DNA of 64,000 nucleotides from Pseudofrankia coriaricola (lineage in GTDB: Bacteria > Actinomycetota > Actinomycetes > Frankiales > Frankiaceae). The translations under genes were made by a program, and so were the position numbers. The notes under the pieces were generated by a model. That model was not told the origin of the DNA. It saw only the letters and a list, made by a program, of their open reading frames with translations, and searched no databases. The first letter of the stretch is position 1; each line of letters opens with the position of its first letter. The stretch is taken from NCBI RefSeq assembly GCF_001854805.1, contig NZ_MBLO01000004.1, positions 20,950 to 84,949 on the forward strand, given 5' to 3'. Shown in pieces: positions 29,079 to 37,362 of this stretch.

Positions 29079-29915
29079 TCAGGCTCGACGGGCGCGCACC
29101 GCGTGGCCTCCGGCGAGTGCGGCGGCCGCGACCACCAGCAGCACCGCGATGGACAGCCAGGCGGTCGTCGGTGTCGGGGCCGGCCGCAGGAAGTTCAGCG
29201 TGGCGCCGGGCACCGGGCCGGCCCAGGTGTCGTCGCCGTCGATGCCGTGGAAGTCGAGCAGCGCGTCGAGCGGGTAGCCGCCGAGCGGGTGGACGAGGGT
29301 CCGCGCGAGCGTCGGCATCATGTCCGGCACGACCACGTTGCCCCAGAGCCAGTAACCGACGAAGATCACGCGGAACAGCGGCGCAGGCATGACCAGGGGC
29401 AGCGTCAGCGCGAAGGCGGCCACGAACAGCAGGCCCGGCACGATCACCACGGCGCAGGTGGCCAGCGCCCAGCCGAGCGCCTGGGGGGCGTCGGTGTGCA
29501 CCGCGTACGCCGCGGCGAAGCCGAAGTACACCACCAGGATCGGTACGGCCGTCGCGGCGCCCGCGCCGAGGTACTTGCCGACGAGCCGGGCACCCGGCCG
29601 GGCGGGCGTGGCGTCCAGGATCGGCGCCACCCGCAGCCGGTCGTCGCGGATGAGCCGATCGGCGAGCAGGCAGCCGAACCCGATCGACAGCAGCGCGTGC
29701 ACCTGGACCGCCAGGCCGACGACGGCGGTTCTGGCCTCGGCCGGCTGCCCTTTCCTCTCGTTGGGGTCGAACAGGTCACGCAGCAGGCTGCCGCCGATCA
29801 GCAGGAACAGCACGACGGTCAGTGCGGGCACGATCCACACCGACCGTTTGCGGACCTGCATGCGGAACTCGTACCTCAGGCTCGCGCCGAGCGTGCGCGC
29901 GGTCTGGCTGGTCAT
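29079..29915 (-). CDS. ABC transporter membrane protein
   Basis: A 278-residue membrane protein with about six spans (starting near 27-46, SVWIVPALTVVLFLLIGGS). After the first comes a loop with DLFDPNERKGQPAEARTAVV, then spans near 65-85, 125-145, 150-170, 180-200 and a last one at 255-275. It is of the ABC-2 permease kind. Its start overlaps the stop of the second membrane gene by 4 bp. It is probably a permease subunit working with the ATPase. Confidence 0.78.
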   Translation of the reverse strand: MTSQTARTLGASLRYEFRMQVRKRSVWIVPALTVVLFLLIGGSLLRDLFDPNERKGQPAEARTAVVGLAVQVHALLSIGFGCLLADRLIRDDRLRVAPILDATPARPGARLVGKYLGAGAATAVPILVVYFGFAAAYAVHTDAPQALGWALATCAVVIVPGLLFVAAFALTLPLVMPAPLFRVIFVGYWLWGNVVVPDMMPTLARTLVHPLGGYPLDALLDFHGIDGDDTWAGPVPGATLNFLRPAPTPTTAWLSIAVLLVVAAAALAGGHAVRARRA

Positions 29916-30607
29916 TCGTCCTCCTCGCCGATGAGCCGTTCCGAGCGGGCCAGCACGACCAGGGCCAGCGCGACGAGCGCGGCCGCCGCGCCGAGCAGCG
30001 CCAGCCGGTTCTCGGTCCAGTCGCCGGGCACCGCGCCGCGGGTCGTGGCGAACAGGTAGAGCAGCCGTCCTGGCAGGTGCCGCTGCGCCAGGTCACCGAA
30101 GAACTGCTGGATCGTCCAGAGCGTGGTGACCAGCGCACCGGCCGCCGCCGGGCCGCGGAACACGGCGCCCGCCGCGAAGCCCACGGCCCCCAGCCCGGCG
30201 GTCGGCGCCACCCAGGTGAGCTGCCCGGCGAACGGCCCGTGGTTGGCCGGCCAGCGCGCCCACCAGCCGGTGGCGATCAGCACGGCCGCCGTCAGCCCGG
30301 CGACCACCGCGGCCCAGCCCAGCGTCACCACCATGCGCCGCAGCAGCGTGACGCGGTACGGCGTGGGCGCGGCGAGCTGCAGCTCCACCGCCGGGTCCCG
30401 TCCGACCAGCGAGGCGCAGGCGACACCGGCGGCGAGCGGCACCGCCATCTCCAGGGCGCCGAGCAGGATGCGGGCCGTCGTCGCGTCGCCCGGCCGCGGG
30501 TTGGCGAGCGCGGCCGAGACGCCCAGCGCGACGGCGATCGGCGGACCGAGCAGGGCCGCCCATCCCGCCCGGCGCGCCTCGTACCGCCAAAGCGTCAGTG
30601 GTCTCAC
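29912..30607 (-). CDS. ABC-associated membrane protein
   Basis: A 231-residue protein with about six hydrophobic spans and an N-terminal MRPLTLWRYEARRAGWAALL typical of ABC-2-type permease subunits. It is translated from 4-bp overlaps at both ends (anti-sigma upstream, permease downstream). It is shorter than usual permeases but complete. Probably the second permease subunit of the exporter. Confidence 0.72.
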   Translation of the reverse strand: MRPLTLWRYEARRAGWAALLGPPIAVALGVSAALANPRPGDATTARILLGALEMAVPLAAGVACASLVGRDPAVELQLAAPTPYRVTLLRRMVVTLGWAAVVAGLTAAVLIATGWWARWPANHGPFAGQLTWVAPTAGLGAVGFAAGAVFRGPAAAGALVTTLWTIQQFFGDLAQRHLPGRLLYLFATTRGAVPGDWTENRLALLGAAAALVALALVVLARSERLIGEEDE

Positions 30608-31530
30608 ATCGGATGGGTAGCGCGCCAGCCGCCCGACGGTTCACCGTCGTAGGGACCAAGGCGCCCGGCCATCACCACCGCGGCGATCCCGAACACGGCG
30701 CTCACGACGAGGACCGCCGCGTTCGTGGACCAGGCGTCCACGATGAACCTCGCCGGCCAGTCGTCGCTGGCGAACACACCGCCCGCCAGCACTCGCGTCG
30801 CCCACAGTCCGATGGCGGCGCCGACCGCGACGTCCGGCCCGAACCGGACGGCGACCAACAGGCTGACCGAGGACAGCAGCGCCATCGGCCCGAGCCAGGC
30901 GGCGATCAGCGCGTGCAGGCTGGCGGCCCCGTCCACCGCGGCGGCGGTCAACGCGGCGGAGGCCGCCACCGCGAGCACCAGGTCGTATCCGAACACCAGC
31001 GCGAGGCGCACCAGCAGCAACAGCGGGCCGGCCGTCGGGGTGGCGGCGACCAGTTCGGCGGCCGGGTCGCGTCGTGACCGGTACGTGCCTGCCACACCCG
31101 CCGCGGCCACGATCGGGGCGACCAACGCGAGCACCACGTCGGCGCCGGTCGCGGGCCGCGGGGCGGCTGCCGCCTGAACCAGAACGATGGCCACGCCGAG
31201 CGCCATCACCAGCGCCGAGGCGACGGGCACGGCCAGCCGGATCAGCCGGGCCTCGGCCACGACCAGCGCCCCGGCGTACCGCGGCCGTCTCGTCCAGGAA
31301 CCGTCGCCCGGTGGGTCGGCGGGCCCCTCGATCGCGCTCCGGGTCAGCACGGCCCGCACCATCCACGCGGCGTCCGGTGCCGCGTCGCCCGGCGCCGCGG
31401 CATCCGCGATCGCCCGCCAGGCGGCGAGGTCCGCGCGGCAGCGCGCGCAGCCCGCCAGGTGCGCGCGGACCCGGTCGCGGTCCGCGCCGCGCAGCGAGCC
31501 AGCGGCGTACGCGGGCAGCATCTCGTTCAT
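30604..31530 (-). CDS. Zinc-finger anti-sigma factor with membrane domain
   Basis: A 308-residue protein. The N-terminal part is a zf-HC2 anti-sigma domain with LPAYAAGSLRGADRDRVRAH and the zinc ligands His-x3-Cys-x2-Cys (HLAGCARCRADL). The rest contains about six membrane spans (from about 105 to 300), so it is a membrane-bound anti-sigma factor larger than most. It overlaps the sigma gene by 4 bp and should hold that sigma factor inactive at the membrane. The many spans resemble the ABC permeases downstream and may sense the exporter's state or cargo. Confidence 0.82.
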   Translation of the reverse strand: MNEMLPAYAAGSLRGADRDRVRAHLAGCARCRADLAAWRAIADAAAPGDAAPDAAWMVRAVLTRSAIEGPADPPGDGSWTRRPRYAGALVVAEARLIRLAVPVASALVMALGVAIVLVQAAAAPRPATGADVVLALVAPIVAAAGVAGTYRSRRDPAAELVAATPTAGPLLLLVRLALVFGYDLVLAVAASAALTAAAVDGAASLHALIAAWLGPMALLSSVSLLVAVRFGPDVAVGAAIGLWATRVLAGGVFASDDWPARFIVDAWSTNAAVLVVSAVFGIAAVVMAGRLGPYDGEPSGGWRATHPM

Positions 31531-32087
31531 TCGGCCACCTCCTGAGCGGTGAGCGCGGCGGCGACGGCGGCCCGGGCGTGATGCAGCCGGCTCTTCACCG
31601 TGCCGACGGGGATCGCGAGCACCTCGGCGACGTCGGCGAGCGGCAGACCGGCCACGAACACCAGCGCGATCACGTCGCGGTGGTGGTCGGGCAGCCGGTC
31701 GATGGCCGCGGCCACCGGTGTGCCGCCCGCCGCCGCGATCGCCAGCTCGTCGGGGCCGGCGCCCTGGTCGGGCCGATCGGGCAGGGGGACGCCGAGAGTC
31801 TCCGGGCCGGACCGGCCGCGCAGACGGTTGTGCGCCTGGCGGCGGGCGATCCCGAACAGCCAGGTGGTCACCTTCGAGCGGCCCTCGAAGGCGGCGGCCG
31901 ACCGCCAGACCGCCAGCATCGTGTCCTGGAGGATCTCCTCGGCGGTCATCCGGTCGCCGGCCAGCCGGTAGAGGTAGCCGAACAGCGCGCCGGCGTGCCG
32001 CTCGTAGAGCCGGGTCAGCGCGCCAACGTCGCCGGCGGCGACCGCGTGTAACAGCGCCTCATCGCTGTCCGGCTCAGGTCGCGCCAT
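31527..32087 (-). CDS. ECF RNA polymerase sigma factor
   Basis: A 186-residue group IV sigma factor. Region 2 reads LTRLYERHAGALFGYLYRLA with MTAEEILQDTMLAVWRSA and WLFGIARRQAHNRLR. Region 4 reads VAAAIDRLPDHHRDVIALVF and VGTVKSRLHHARAAV. ATG at 32087 has GGAGGAGG upstream. It is the first gene of a five-gene operon with its anti-sigma factor and an ABC exporter. About 50 bp upstream GTGAACC (minus strand, 32142-32136) and CGCTACC (32120-32114) could be an ECF-type autoregulated promoter; this is weak. Confidence 0.88.
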   Translation of the reverse strand: MARPEPDSDEALLHAVAAGDVGALTRLYERHAGALFGYLYRLAGDRMTAEEILQDTMLAVWRSAAAFEGRSKVTTWLFGIARRQAHNRLRGRSGPETLGVPLPDRPDQGAGPDELAIAAAGGTPVAAAIDRLPDHHRDVIALVFVAGLPLADVAEVLAIPVGTVKSRLHHARAAVAAALTAQEVAE

Positions 32088-32317
32088 CCGCCCACCTCCT
32101 CCGCCTGAAGGTAGGTAGCGAGCGGAAGGGCGAACGGTTCACCACGGCTCCGGCCGCTATTTGGCCGCGGGAACGTGGACTGTCAGCCGTTCTGTACTGA
32201 GATCCATGATCTCGGAGCCGGGCATGGCGACCGCCTTTCGAGATCAAGATTGGAACGGACAAAGTGTCCATCCACCGCCGGGTCCTGGGCCTCCGGCCCG
32301 GACGGGCGTCGAGCGCG

Positions 32318-32869
32318 TCAGTGGGTGTTGTCCGGGCGGACCGACCGCTCGGCGATCCGGATCACGGCGGGGCGGGGCAGCGTCCGGGGCAGCCCCGCGA
32401 CGAGCTTGTTCATGGGGCCGTCGACGACGGACGGGCGGCCCTTCTCGAGGCCGCGCAGGGCGGTGGCAACAACCTGCTGCGGAGTGCGGCGGCGGCCGAC
32501 CGACGCTTCCTCGGCGCCGACCACGTCGAAGAACGGGGTGTCGGTGGCGCCGGGGGACACCGCCAGCACGCGGACGCCGGCAGGCTTGGCCTCCGCCCAC
32601 AGGCCTTCGGTGAAGGAGAGGACGAATGCCTTGGTCGCGGCGTAGACGGCCATGTGCGCCACGGGCTGGAACGCGGCGGTGCTCGCGACGTTGATGATGA
32701 TGCCGTGGCCGCGCGCGGTCATCGCGGGCAGGAATCGTGCCGTCAGCTCCACCACGGCGATGCAGTTGAGCCGTATCTGCGCCGTCAGGCGGGCCGGGTC
32801 GGCCGTCGCGACGTCGCCGTGGGTGGCGAAGCCCGCGTTGTTGACGAGGATGTCGACCGGTCGGTATGT
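32318..32869 (-). pseudogene. N-terminally truncated short-chain dehydrogenase
   Basis: The minus strand carries the C-terminal three quarters of a classical SDR: VDILVNNAGFATHGDV, the catalytic Ser region NVASTAAFQ, the YxxxK motif YAATKAF and LAVSPGATDTPF. The N-terminal Rossmann strand with the TGxxxGIG nucleotide loop is missing. Homology begins abruptly near 32865; upstream in the same frame the sequence is arginine-rich and unrelated. A TTG at about 32869 could start a 184-residue stub, but without the NAD(P) loop it should be inactive. Confidence 0.7.
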
Positions 32870-33066
32870 CAACCCTTCCCGTGAAAGGCCGTCAATCGTG
32901 CGGATCGTTCGTCGAGCCCGGCTCGCCCGACACGCCCGGCACGTCGGCGCGCGCAGTCGGCTGGCGCCGGCGTGGATCGTGGTCTCGGTCAGTGGTAGCC
33001 CTGATGACCTTCTGCCCGCCGTTGCCGCATGCTGGCCTGCGGCACCCGGCGGAGGGGGACGCACCG

Positions 33067-33567
33067 ATGGCAGCCACGGCAGGCCGGCACCCACCCAACG
33101 TGTTGTTCAACATCGTCGGCCTCGCGCTCATCGTGGCCGGCATCGGTCTGACGGTCTACGGCATCGTCGACATGCTGCGGGTCATGGGCGGATTCGACCC
33201 GTTCCGCGGCGACGGCCCGCCGGTGCGTGTCGCCGACGGCGCGGCGCTCGCCTTCTGGGGGATCATCGTCTTCACCGTCGGACGCTACTGCTGGCGCGGC
33301 GCCCGCCGGCGCGGCGTCCGCGACCGCTTCGGCCGCCTGCTGATCATTGCGGGGTACGTCCTGCTCGGCGCCGGCCTCGATGCCGGCGTGCACGCCGCGG
33401 TTCTGCTCTGGGGCGGCCGGACCGAGGACTCGATGCAGTCGGCGGTCATCCACGCCGTGCTCGTGTTGGCGCTCTGGGCCCTGCCGGGCGCGGTGCTGGC
33501 GGCGATCGGGTTCCGGCTGGCCGGCGAGAAGGCGCTCGCCGAGGCCGAGGTCAACGCCGGCCTGTAA
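33067..33567 (+). CDS. Hypothetical membrane protein
   Basis: A 166-residue protein with four hydrophobic spans (about 13-37, 58-76, 94-120 and 132-155). Loops are short and Arg-rich on the inner side (RGARRRGVRDRFGR). ATG 33067 has GGAGGGGG upstream and is preferred over in-frame ATGs further up that would lie in the SDR break region. It is alone on its strand. The family was not recognised. Confidence 0.68.
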   Translation: MAATAGRHPPNVLFNIVGLALIVAGIGLTVYGIVDMLRVMGGFDPFRGDGPPVRVADGAALAFWGIIVFTVGRYCWRGARRRGVRDRFGRLLIIAGYVLLGAGLDAGVHAAVLLWGGRTEDSMQSAVIHAVLVLALWALPGAVLAAIGFRLAGEKALAEAEVNAGL

Positions 33568-33730
33568 GCGGGTTACGGGAGGCTACGAGACCTGGTCGTG
33601 GGTTCCCCGTCGCGTCGGGGTGTGGCGGGGGACAGGTGAGCTCAGTGATCTCGACTCGTGCGGACCGATGATCACGTCCCGCACCGAGGGCCCGTCACCT
33701 GGTTGAGGACATCAGCCAGGCCGGGATCGA

Positions 33731-33750
33731 GACGCGCCCTTCGGCGCGTC
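33731..33750. terminator. Hairpin between convergent genes
   Basis: GACGCGCC and GGCGCGTC form a perfect 8-bp stem around CTTC. It lies 15 bp past the stop of the leftward SRPBCC gene (33765) and downstream of the rightward membrane protein gene. Confidence 0.5.
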
Positions 33751-33764
33751 GTCTTCCAGGTCCG

Positions 33765-34184
33765 TCATGCGGCGGCCAGGTAGGCGGTCAGGCTGTCCAG
33801 GAGCATGGTGCTGCCCTGCTCGGCCTGGTCGCGGTCCTCGGCGGTGTCGAAGGTCTGGGACAGAGTGATCTGGGTCCGGTCGCCGTGGGCGGCCAGGTCG
33901 AGGGCCATGAGGACAGGCTCGTCACGGTCGGGGACGTTCATGCCCATCACCAGGCGCTTGTTCTCCACGACCTCGGTGTAGCCGCCCGACAGCGGGATGC
34001 GGGTTCCACCCGGGATGACCATCACCGAGCTCCAGGCGCCGCCGGGCCGGACGTCCAGGACGACCTCTTCGGCGCTGGCCCACTGGCCGTAGTCCTCCGC
34101 GACGGTCCAGGCGCGCCAGACCGCCTCCGCTGGGGCGTCCAGGTCGCGGGTGAGGGTGTAGTCGAAGCCGGCGGTGCTGGTCAT
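33765..34184 (-). CDS. SRPBCC/AHSA1-like protein
   Basis: A 139-residue START-fold protein. The N-terminus FDYTLTRDLDAPAEAVWRAW, the middle VRPGGAWSSVMVIPGGTRIP and YTEVVENKRLVMGM, and the C-terminal helix QGSTMLLDSLTAYLAA match the AHSA1 group. Members bind hydrophobic ligands or act as co-chaperone-like proteins. ATG 34184 has AAGGAG upstream. The gene is divergent from a MarR gene at 34301 and shares a nested palindrome with it, so it is a likely MarR-controlled target. Confidence 0.82.
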   Translation of the reverse strand: MTSTAGFDYTLTRDLDAPAEAVWRAWTVAEDYGQWASAEEVVLDVRPGGAWSSVMVIPGGTRIPLSGGYTEVVENKRLVMGMNVPDRDEPVLMALDLAAHGDRTQITLSQTFDTAEDRDQAEQGSTMLLDSLTAYLAAA

Positions 34185-34246
34185 GATGGTCTCCTTCGGG
34201 CGCGGCCCCGGCGTGTGGGGCGGTCAACTGCACTGCAAGCAAAGTA

Positions 34247-34281
34247 TAGTAACGATCATTGACCGTCAAGAGTCGTTACTA
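34247..34281. promoter_or_regulatory. Nested palindromic operator between SRPBCC and MarR genes
   Basis: TAGTAACGA at 34247-34255 and TCGTTACTA at 34273-34281 are a perfect 9-bp inverted repeat. Exactly in the centre lies TTGAC-C-GTCAA (34259-34269), itself palindromic, with 3 bp on either side. The whole 35-bp block is symmetric and sits in the divergent promoter region of both genes. Confidence 0.65.
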
Positions 34282-34300
34282 ATCTTTTCAGGAGTCGAGC

Positions 34301-34843
34301 ATGCCAAGCGACACCTCGCTCCCCGACCTGGGCATGCTGACCGGCCAGCTGATGCGTGCGATCCAGAAGGAGCTGTTCGCGGCCCTCGCCGAGCAGGGAC
34401 ACCCGGACGTCAGCCCCCGACACGGCTTGGTCCTGGCTCACCTTGATCCGGAGGGGGTCCGGGCCACCGACCTGGCCGAGCGCATCGGCCAGCACAAGCA
34501 GATCGTCGGCACGATCGTCGACGAGCTGGTCCGGCTCGGCTATGTCCGCCGGGAGCCGGACCCGGCCGACGGGCGCGCCAAACTCGTCGTCCCCACCGAC
34601 CGCGGGCAGGACGAGATCGCCAAGGCGCGCGCCATCCTCGCCACCATCGAACGCCGACACGAAGAGTCCCTCGGCGCCGACGCCTACGCCGACTTCAAGC
34701 GGACGCTTGTGCAGGTCACCAATGACCAGCGCTCCTGGCGAGCCCACAGTGCCATGCCCGACCCAGCACACCAGACCTCAGACGCGCTCGTCGCTGACCC
34801 GTACGGATCTGGTGGCGGACGGCGGCGACCCGGGGCGGCCTAA
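34301..34843 (+). CDS. MarR-family transcriptional regulator
   Basis: A 180-residue MarR regulator. It has the N-terminal helix LTGQLMRAIQKELFAALAEQ, VSPRHGLVLAHLDPEG, the recognition helix HKQIVGTIVDELVRLGYV, and the wing RREPDPADGRAKLVV. The C-terminal 35 residues are a variable, possibly disordered tail (DPYGSGGGRRRPGAA). ATG 34301 has AGGAG upstream. It is divergent from the SRPBCC gene across the palindrome at 34247 and is followed 9 bp later by an MBL-fold gene, with which it is probably co-transcribed. Confidence 0.85.
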   Translation: MPSDTSLPDLGMLTGQLMRAIQKELFAALAEQGHPDVSPRHGLVLAHLDPEGVRATDLAERIGQHKQIVGTIVDELVRLGYVRREPDPADGRAKLVVPTDRGQDEIAKARAILATIERRHEESLGADAYADFKRTLVQVTNDQRSWRAHSAMPDPAHQTSDALVADPYGSGGGRRRPGAA

Positions 34844-34852
34844 GGTCGGGGT

Positions 34853-35899
34853 ATGTGCGATGACGACGCGTCGGGTGTGCTTGCCGCCGCTCCACGGCCC
34901 GTGACCGGTACGGCTGTCGACCCGGTGTCGTTGGCGCCGGTGGACGAGGTCGTCATCACCACGCTGATGGACAACACCTTCGACGGGCTGCTGGCGGGGG
35001 ACGATCGGGTGCGGCGGCCCCCGCGGGGTGCCGGGCTGGTCGAAGCTCCCCAGTTCGAGGATGGGCTGACGACGGCGGGCCTGCGGGCCGAGCACGGCTT
35101 CTCGGCACTGGTCCGGGTCCGTCGCGGCGAGACGGTCACCACCCTGCTGTTCGACACCGGTGTGTCGCCTGACGGGATGGTGAGCAACGCCGAGCGGCTC
35201 GGCATCGATCTCGGCGAGGTTCAGGGCGTCGTGCTCAGCCACGGCCACTTCGACCACGCGGGCGGCCTGGCCGGCCTGGCCGGCCGCCGTGGGGTCCGTG
35301 GCCTGCCGATGACGGTGCACCCGCTGGTCTGGACGCGTCGGCGGCTGGCACCCCCCGGGCTCGACCCGTCCGCGCTGCCGACGCTGAGCAGGCGTGCGTG
35401 CGAGTCGGAGGGGTTCGAAGTGATCGAGCGGCGGTCTCCGTCGCTGCTGGTCGACGGCAGCGTGCTGATCACTGGCGAGATCGACCGCACGACCGACTTC
35501 GAACGCGGAATGCCGCCCGCGCATCAGGCCTGGGACGGCGCCGGCTGGCGCCATGATCCCCTCGTGCTCGACGACCAGGCGCTTGTCGTGCATGTCCGAG
35601 GCAGGGGCCTGGTGGTGCTGACCGGGTGCGGGCACGCGGGCGTGGTCAACATCGTGCGGCACGCGCTGCGGCTGACAGGTGTCGAACGGCTGCATGCGCT
35701 GATCGGCGGCCTGCACCTGAGCGGGCCCGCTTTCGAGCCGGTCATCGCGCCGACGGTCAGCGCACTGACCGATATGGCGCCCGACCTTGTCGCCAGCGCG
35801 CACTGCAGCGGCTGGCGCGCCCAGCATGCGCTGGCCACGGCGCTCCCGGGGGCCTGGGTACCCAGCAGTTCGGGCACGTCGTTCCGGCTCGCCGCCTGA
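34853..35899 (+). CDS. MBL-fold metallohydrolase
   Basis: A 348-residue metallo-beta-lactamase-fold protein. The metal motif HGHFDHAGG (around 125-133) is intact, with FDTGVSPDG before it, and further ligands in LTGCGHAGVVN and IGGLHLSG. The pattern resembles the MJ0301/dihydropterin-phosphate-synthase-like MBL group. It lies 9 bp after the MarR gene, so it is probably in that regulon. The substrate is not known. Confidence 0.8.
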   Translation: MCDDDASGVLAAAPRPVTGTAVDPVSLAPVDEVVITTLMDNTFDGLLAGDDRVRRPPRGAGLVEAPQFEDGLTTAGLRAEHGFSALVRVRRGETVTTLLFDTGVSPDGMVSNAERLGIDLGEVQGVVLSHGHFDHAGGLAGLAGRRGVRGLPMTVHPLVWTRRRLAPPGLDPSALPTLSRRACESEGFEVIERRSPSLLVDGSVLITGEIDRTTDFERGMPPAHQAWDGAGWRHDPLVLDDQALVVHVRGRGLVVLTGCGHAGVVNIVRHALRLTGVERLHALIGGLHLSGPAFEPVIAPTVSALTDMAPDLVASAHCSGWRAQHALATALPGAWVPSSSGTSFRLAA

Positions 35900-36051
35900 T
35901 CGCCCGCCGAGGTCGTCCGCCACGGCCCGGCCCTGACGGGACCAACGCGCGCGCCGCGGCGGCCTCTCCCGCCGACGCGGGACGTTTCGAAGCCGAGATC
36001 TGGCACCGTGGAAGCCTGGGCGGCGCGTCGCCCTAGCCTCAGGAGGTCATC

Positions 36052-36501
36052 GTGAGTTCCTCGCTCTACGACGATGTAGGCGGCCTTGATGGCCTGCGGC
36101 GCCTGTCCGCGGCGTTCTACGACCGTGTGCTCGCAGACGAACTGCTCGCCCCCGTGTTCACGCACTTCACGCCGACCCACCTCGATCATGTGGCCGTGTG
36201 GCTGGCAGAGATATTCGGTGGGCCAGCGGATTTCTCGGCCCGCCTCGGCGGGCATCAGGCGCTGCTACGGAGCCACCTCGGGCTCGGGATCCGCGACGAG
36301 CATCGGCGACGCTGGCTGGAGCTGATGGCGGACGCGATCGGCGAGGTGCTGCCCGGCCAGCCGGAGCTCGCCGTGGCGCTCATGGAGTACTTCGACTGGG
36401 GCACCGCCATCGCTCAGGACGTCTCTCAGAACCCCGTCGGCACTGATCTGGGCGAGCCCGGCCCCACCCCTCGATGGGGACACCAGGGTCTCGTCCACTA
36501 A
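36052..36501 (+). CDS. Truncated haemoglobin (group II, TrHbO-like)
   Basis: A 149-residue 2-on-2 globin. It starts with the globin pattern YDDVGGLDGLRRLSAAFYDR and has FTHFTPTHLDHVAVWLAEIFGG. The proximal heme-ligand region is in GHQALLRSHLGLGI and the conserved Trp is in RRRWLELM. The C-terminal 20 residues are a variable tail. GTG 36052 has AGGAGG upstream. Such proteins bind O2 or NO and protect respiration. It is single on its strand, 152 bp after the MBL gene. Confidence 0.85.
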   Translation: MSSSLYDDVGGLDGLRRLSAAFYDRVLADELLAPVFTHFTPTHLDHVAVWLAEIFGGPADFSARLGGHQALLRSHLGLGIRDEHRRRWLELMADAIGEVLPGQPELAVALMEYFDWGTAIAQDVSQNPVGTDLGEPGPTPRWGHQGLVH

Positions 36502-36836
36502 GAAGTGGGACCAGTACTCGATCTTGAAGCCGCTTCTCGGCGCGGGAGCGTTCCCGGCGCTACTTCGGCGTGGAGCGTGAAGTAGGCGAAGAAGGCCGGC
36601 GGGACCGCCGCGGTGCCCTCCTGCGCCGCGGTGGACAGGAAGCTCGCCATACGGGATCTTCGTGCACCCGGCGGAGAGCGCCATCCGTCAGCACCTCGAC
36701 GCTCCCAGACGAACGGCGGCGTGGCGGGCACCAGGTCCGGGATCGTCTCCGTATCACCGCGACCGTCCTGGCGACACCTCCTCGTTTGGCGCTCCGTCGA
36801 TCCTCGATGATCGAAATCTGATTCGAGGCGTCGAAG
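36502..36836. other. Gene-poor gap after the globin gene
   Basis: No gene is supported. A minus-strand frame contains FLSTAAQEGTAAVPPAFFAY near 36570-36640, which looks protein-like but has no recognisable family or start. The rest shows only arginine-rich shadow frames. Confidence 0.3.
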
Positions 36837-37103
36837 GTGTCATCGCTCAGCTCTGGCGGTGGCGGACACAGCCTGTTCAACTGGGCCTGCGAACCGGACC
36901 TCGGGGACCCCGGAGCGGGCAGGATCGTCACCTGGATCGCCGGCTCCCAAGACGACGGCCAGACCCTCCAGGGCGAGGTGCGGCGCTATGACTTTGTCGG
37001 CGATGCGCTGGTCGTGACCTACCAGGAGCCGTTCTCGATCAGGACCGACGACCCGATTCCAGGCATTCCGGCCCGGCCCGGTTGTGGCTCGATCCTTCGA
37101 TAG
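36837..37103 (+). CDS. Hypothetical protein, possibly a gene fragment
   Basis: An 88-residue frame starting at GTG 36837. The sequence looks like real protein: NWACEPDLGDPGAGRIVTW, QTLQGEVRRYDFVGDALVVT and YQEPFSIRTDDPIPGI. It is rich in beta-strand patterns and lacks a signal peptide or membrane span. No ribosome-binding site is visible, so it may be the C-terminal part of a longer lost gene. No family recognised. Confidence 0.4.
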   Translation: MSSLSSGGGGHSLFNWACEPDLGDPGAGRIVTWIAGSQDDGQTLQGEVRRYDFVGDALVVTYQEPFSIRTDDPIPGIPARPGCGSILR

Positions 37104-37201
37104 CCCGACGGCTGGCCGGAAGGGATCATCCGTGCGCGCGTCGGGTCATGCGGCCCGTCGTGCAGACGCGGCCGACGCGCCTGGTCGGTCCTGACCGTGG
37201 A

Positions 37202-37223
37202 CTAACGTTGACGTCAGTGTTAG
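37202..37223 (+). promoter_or_regulatory. Palindromic operator upstream of amidohydrolase
   Basis: CTAAC (37202-37206) and GTTAG (37219-37223) flank a perfect TGACGTCA core (37209-37216), giving a 22-bp near-perfect palindrome. A further half-site GTTAG follows at 37230-37234. It lies 140 bp before the amidohydrolase gene and is likely the site of the TetR regulator whose damaged gene follows. Confidence 0.5.
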
Positions 37224-37362
37224 AAGATGTTAGGAACGATCTGTGTCTGGCGTCACGCTCCAGGGCTGATGCTCGTCGGCTCCCAGGCAGGCGTGATCGC
37301 GAGCTGTCGCGCGGCCGCCCAGCGGCGTCCGTCGGACGGCCCACCGGCGACCGGAGGTAGTC

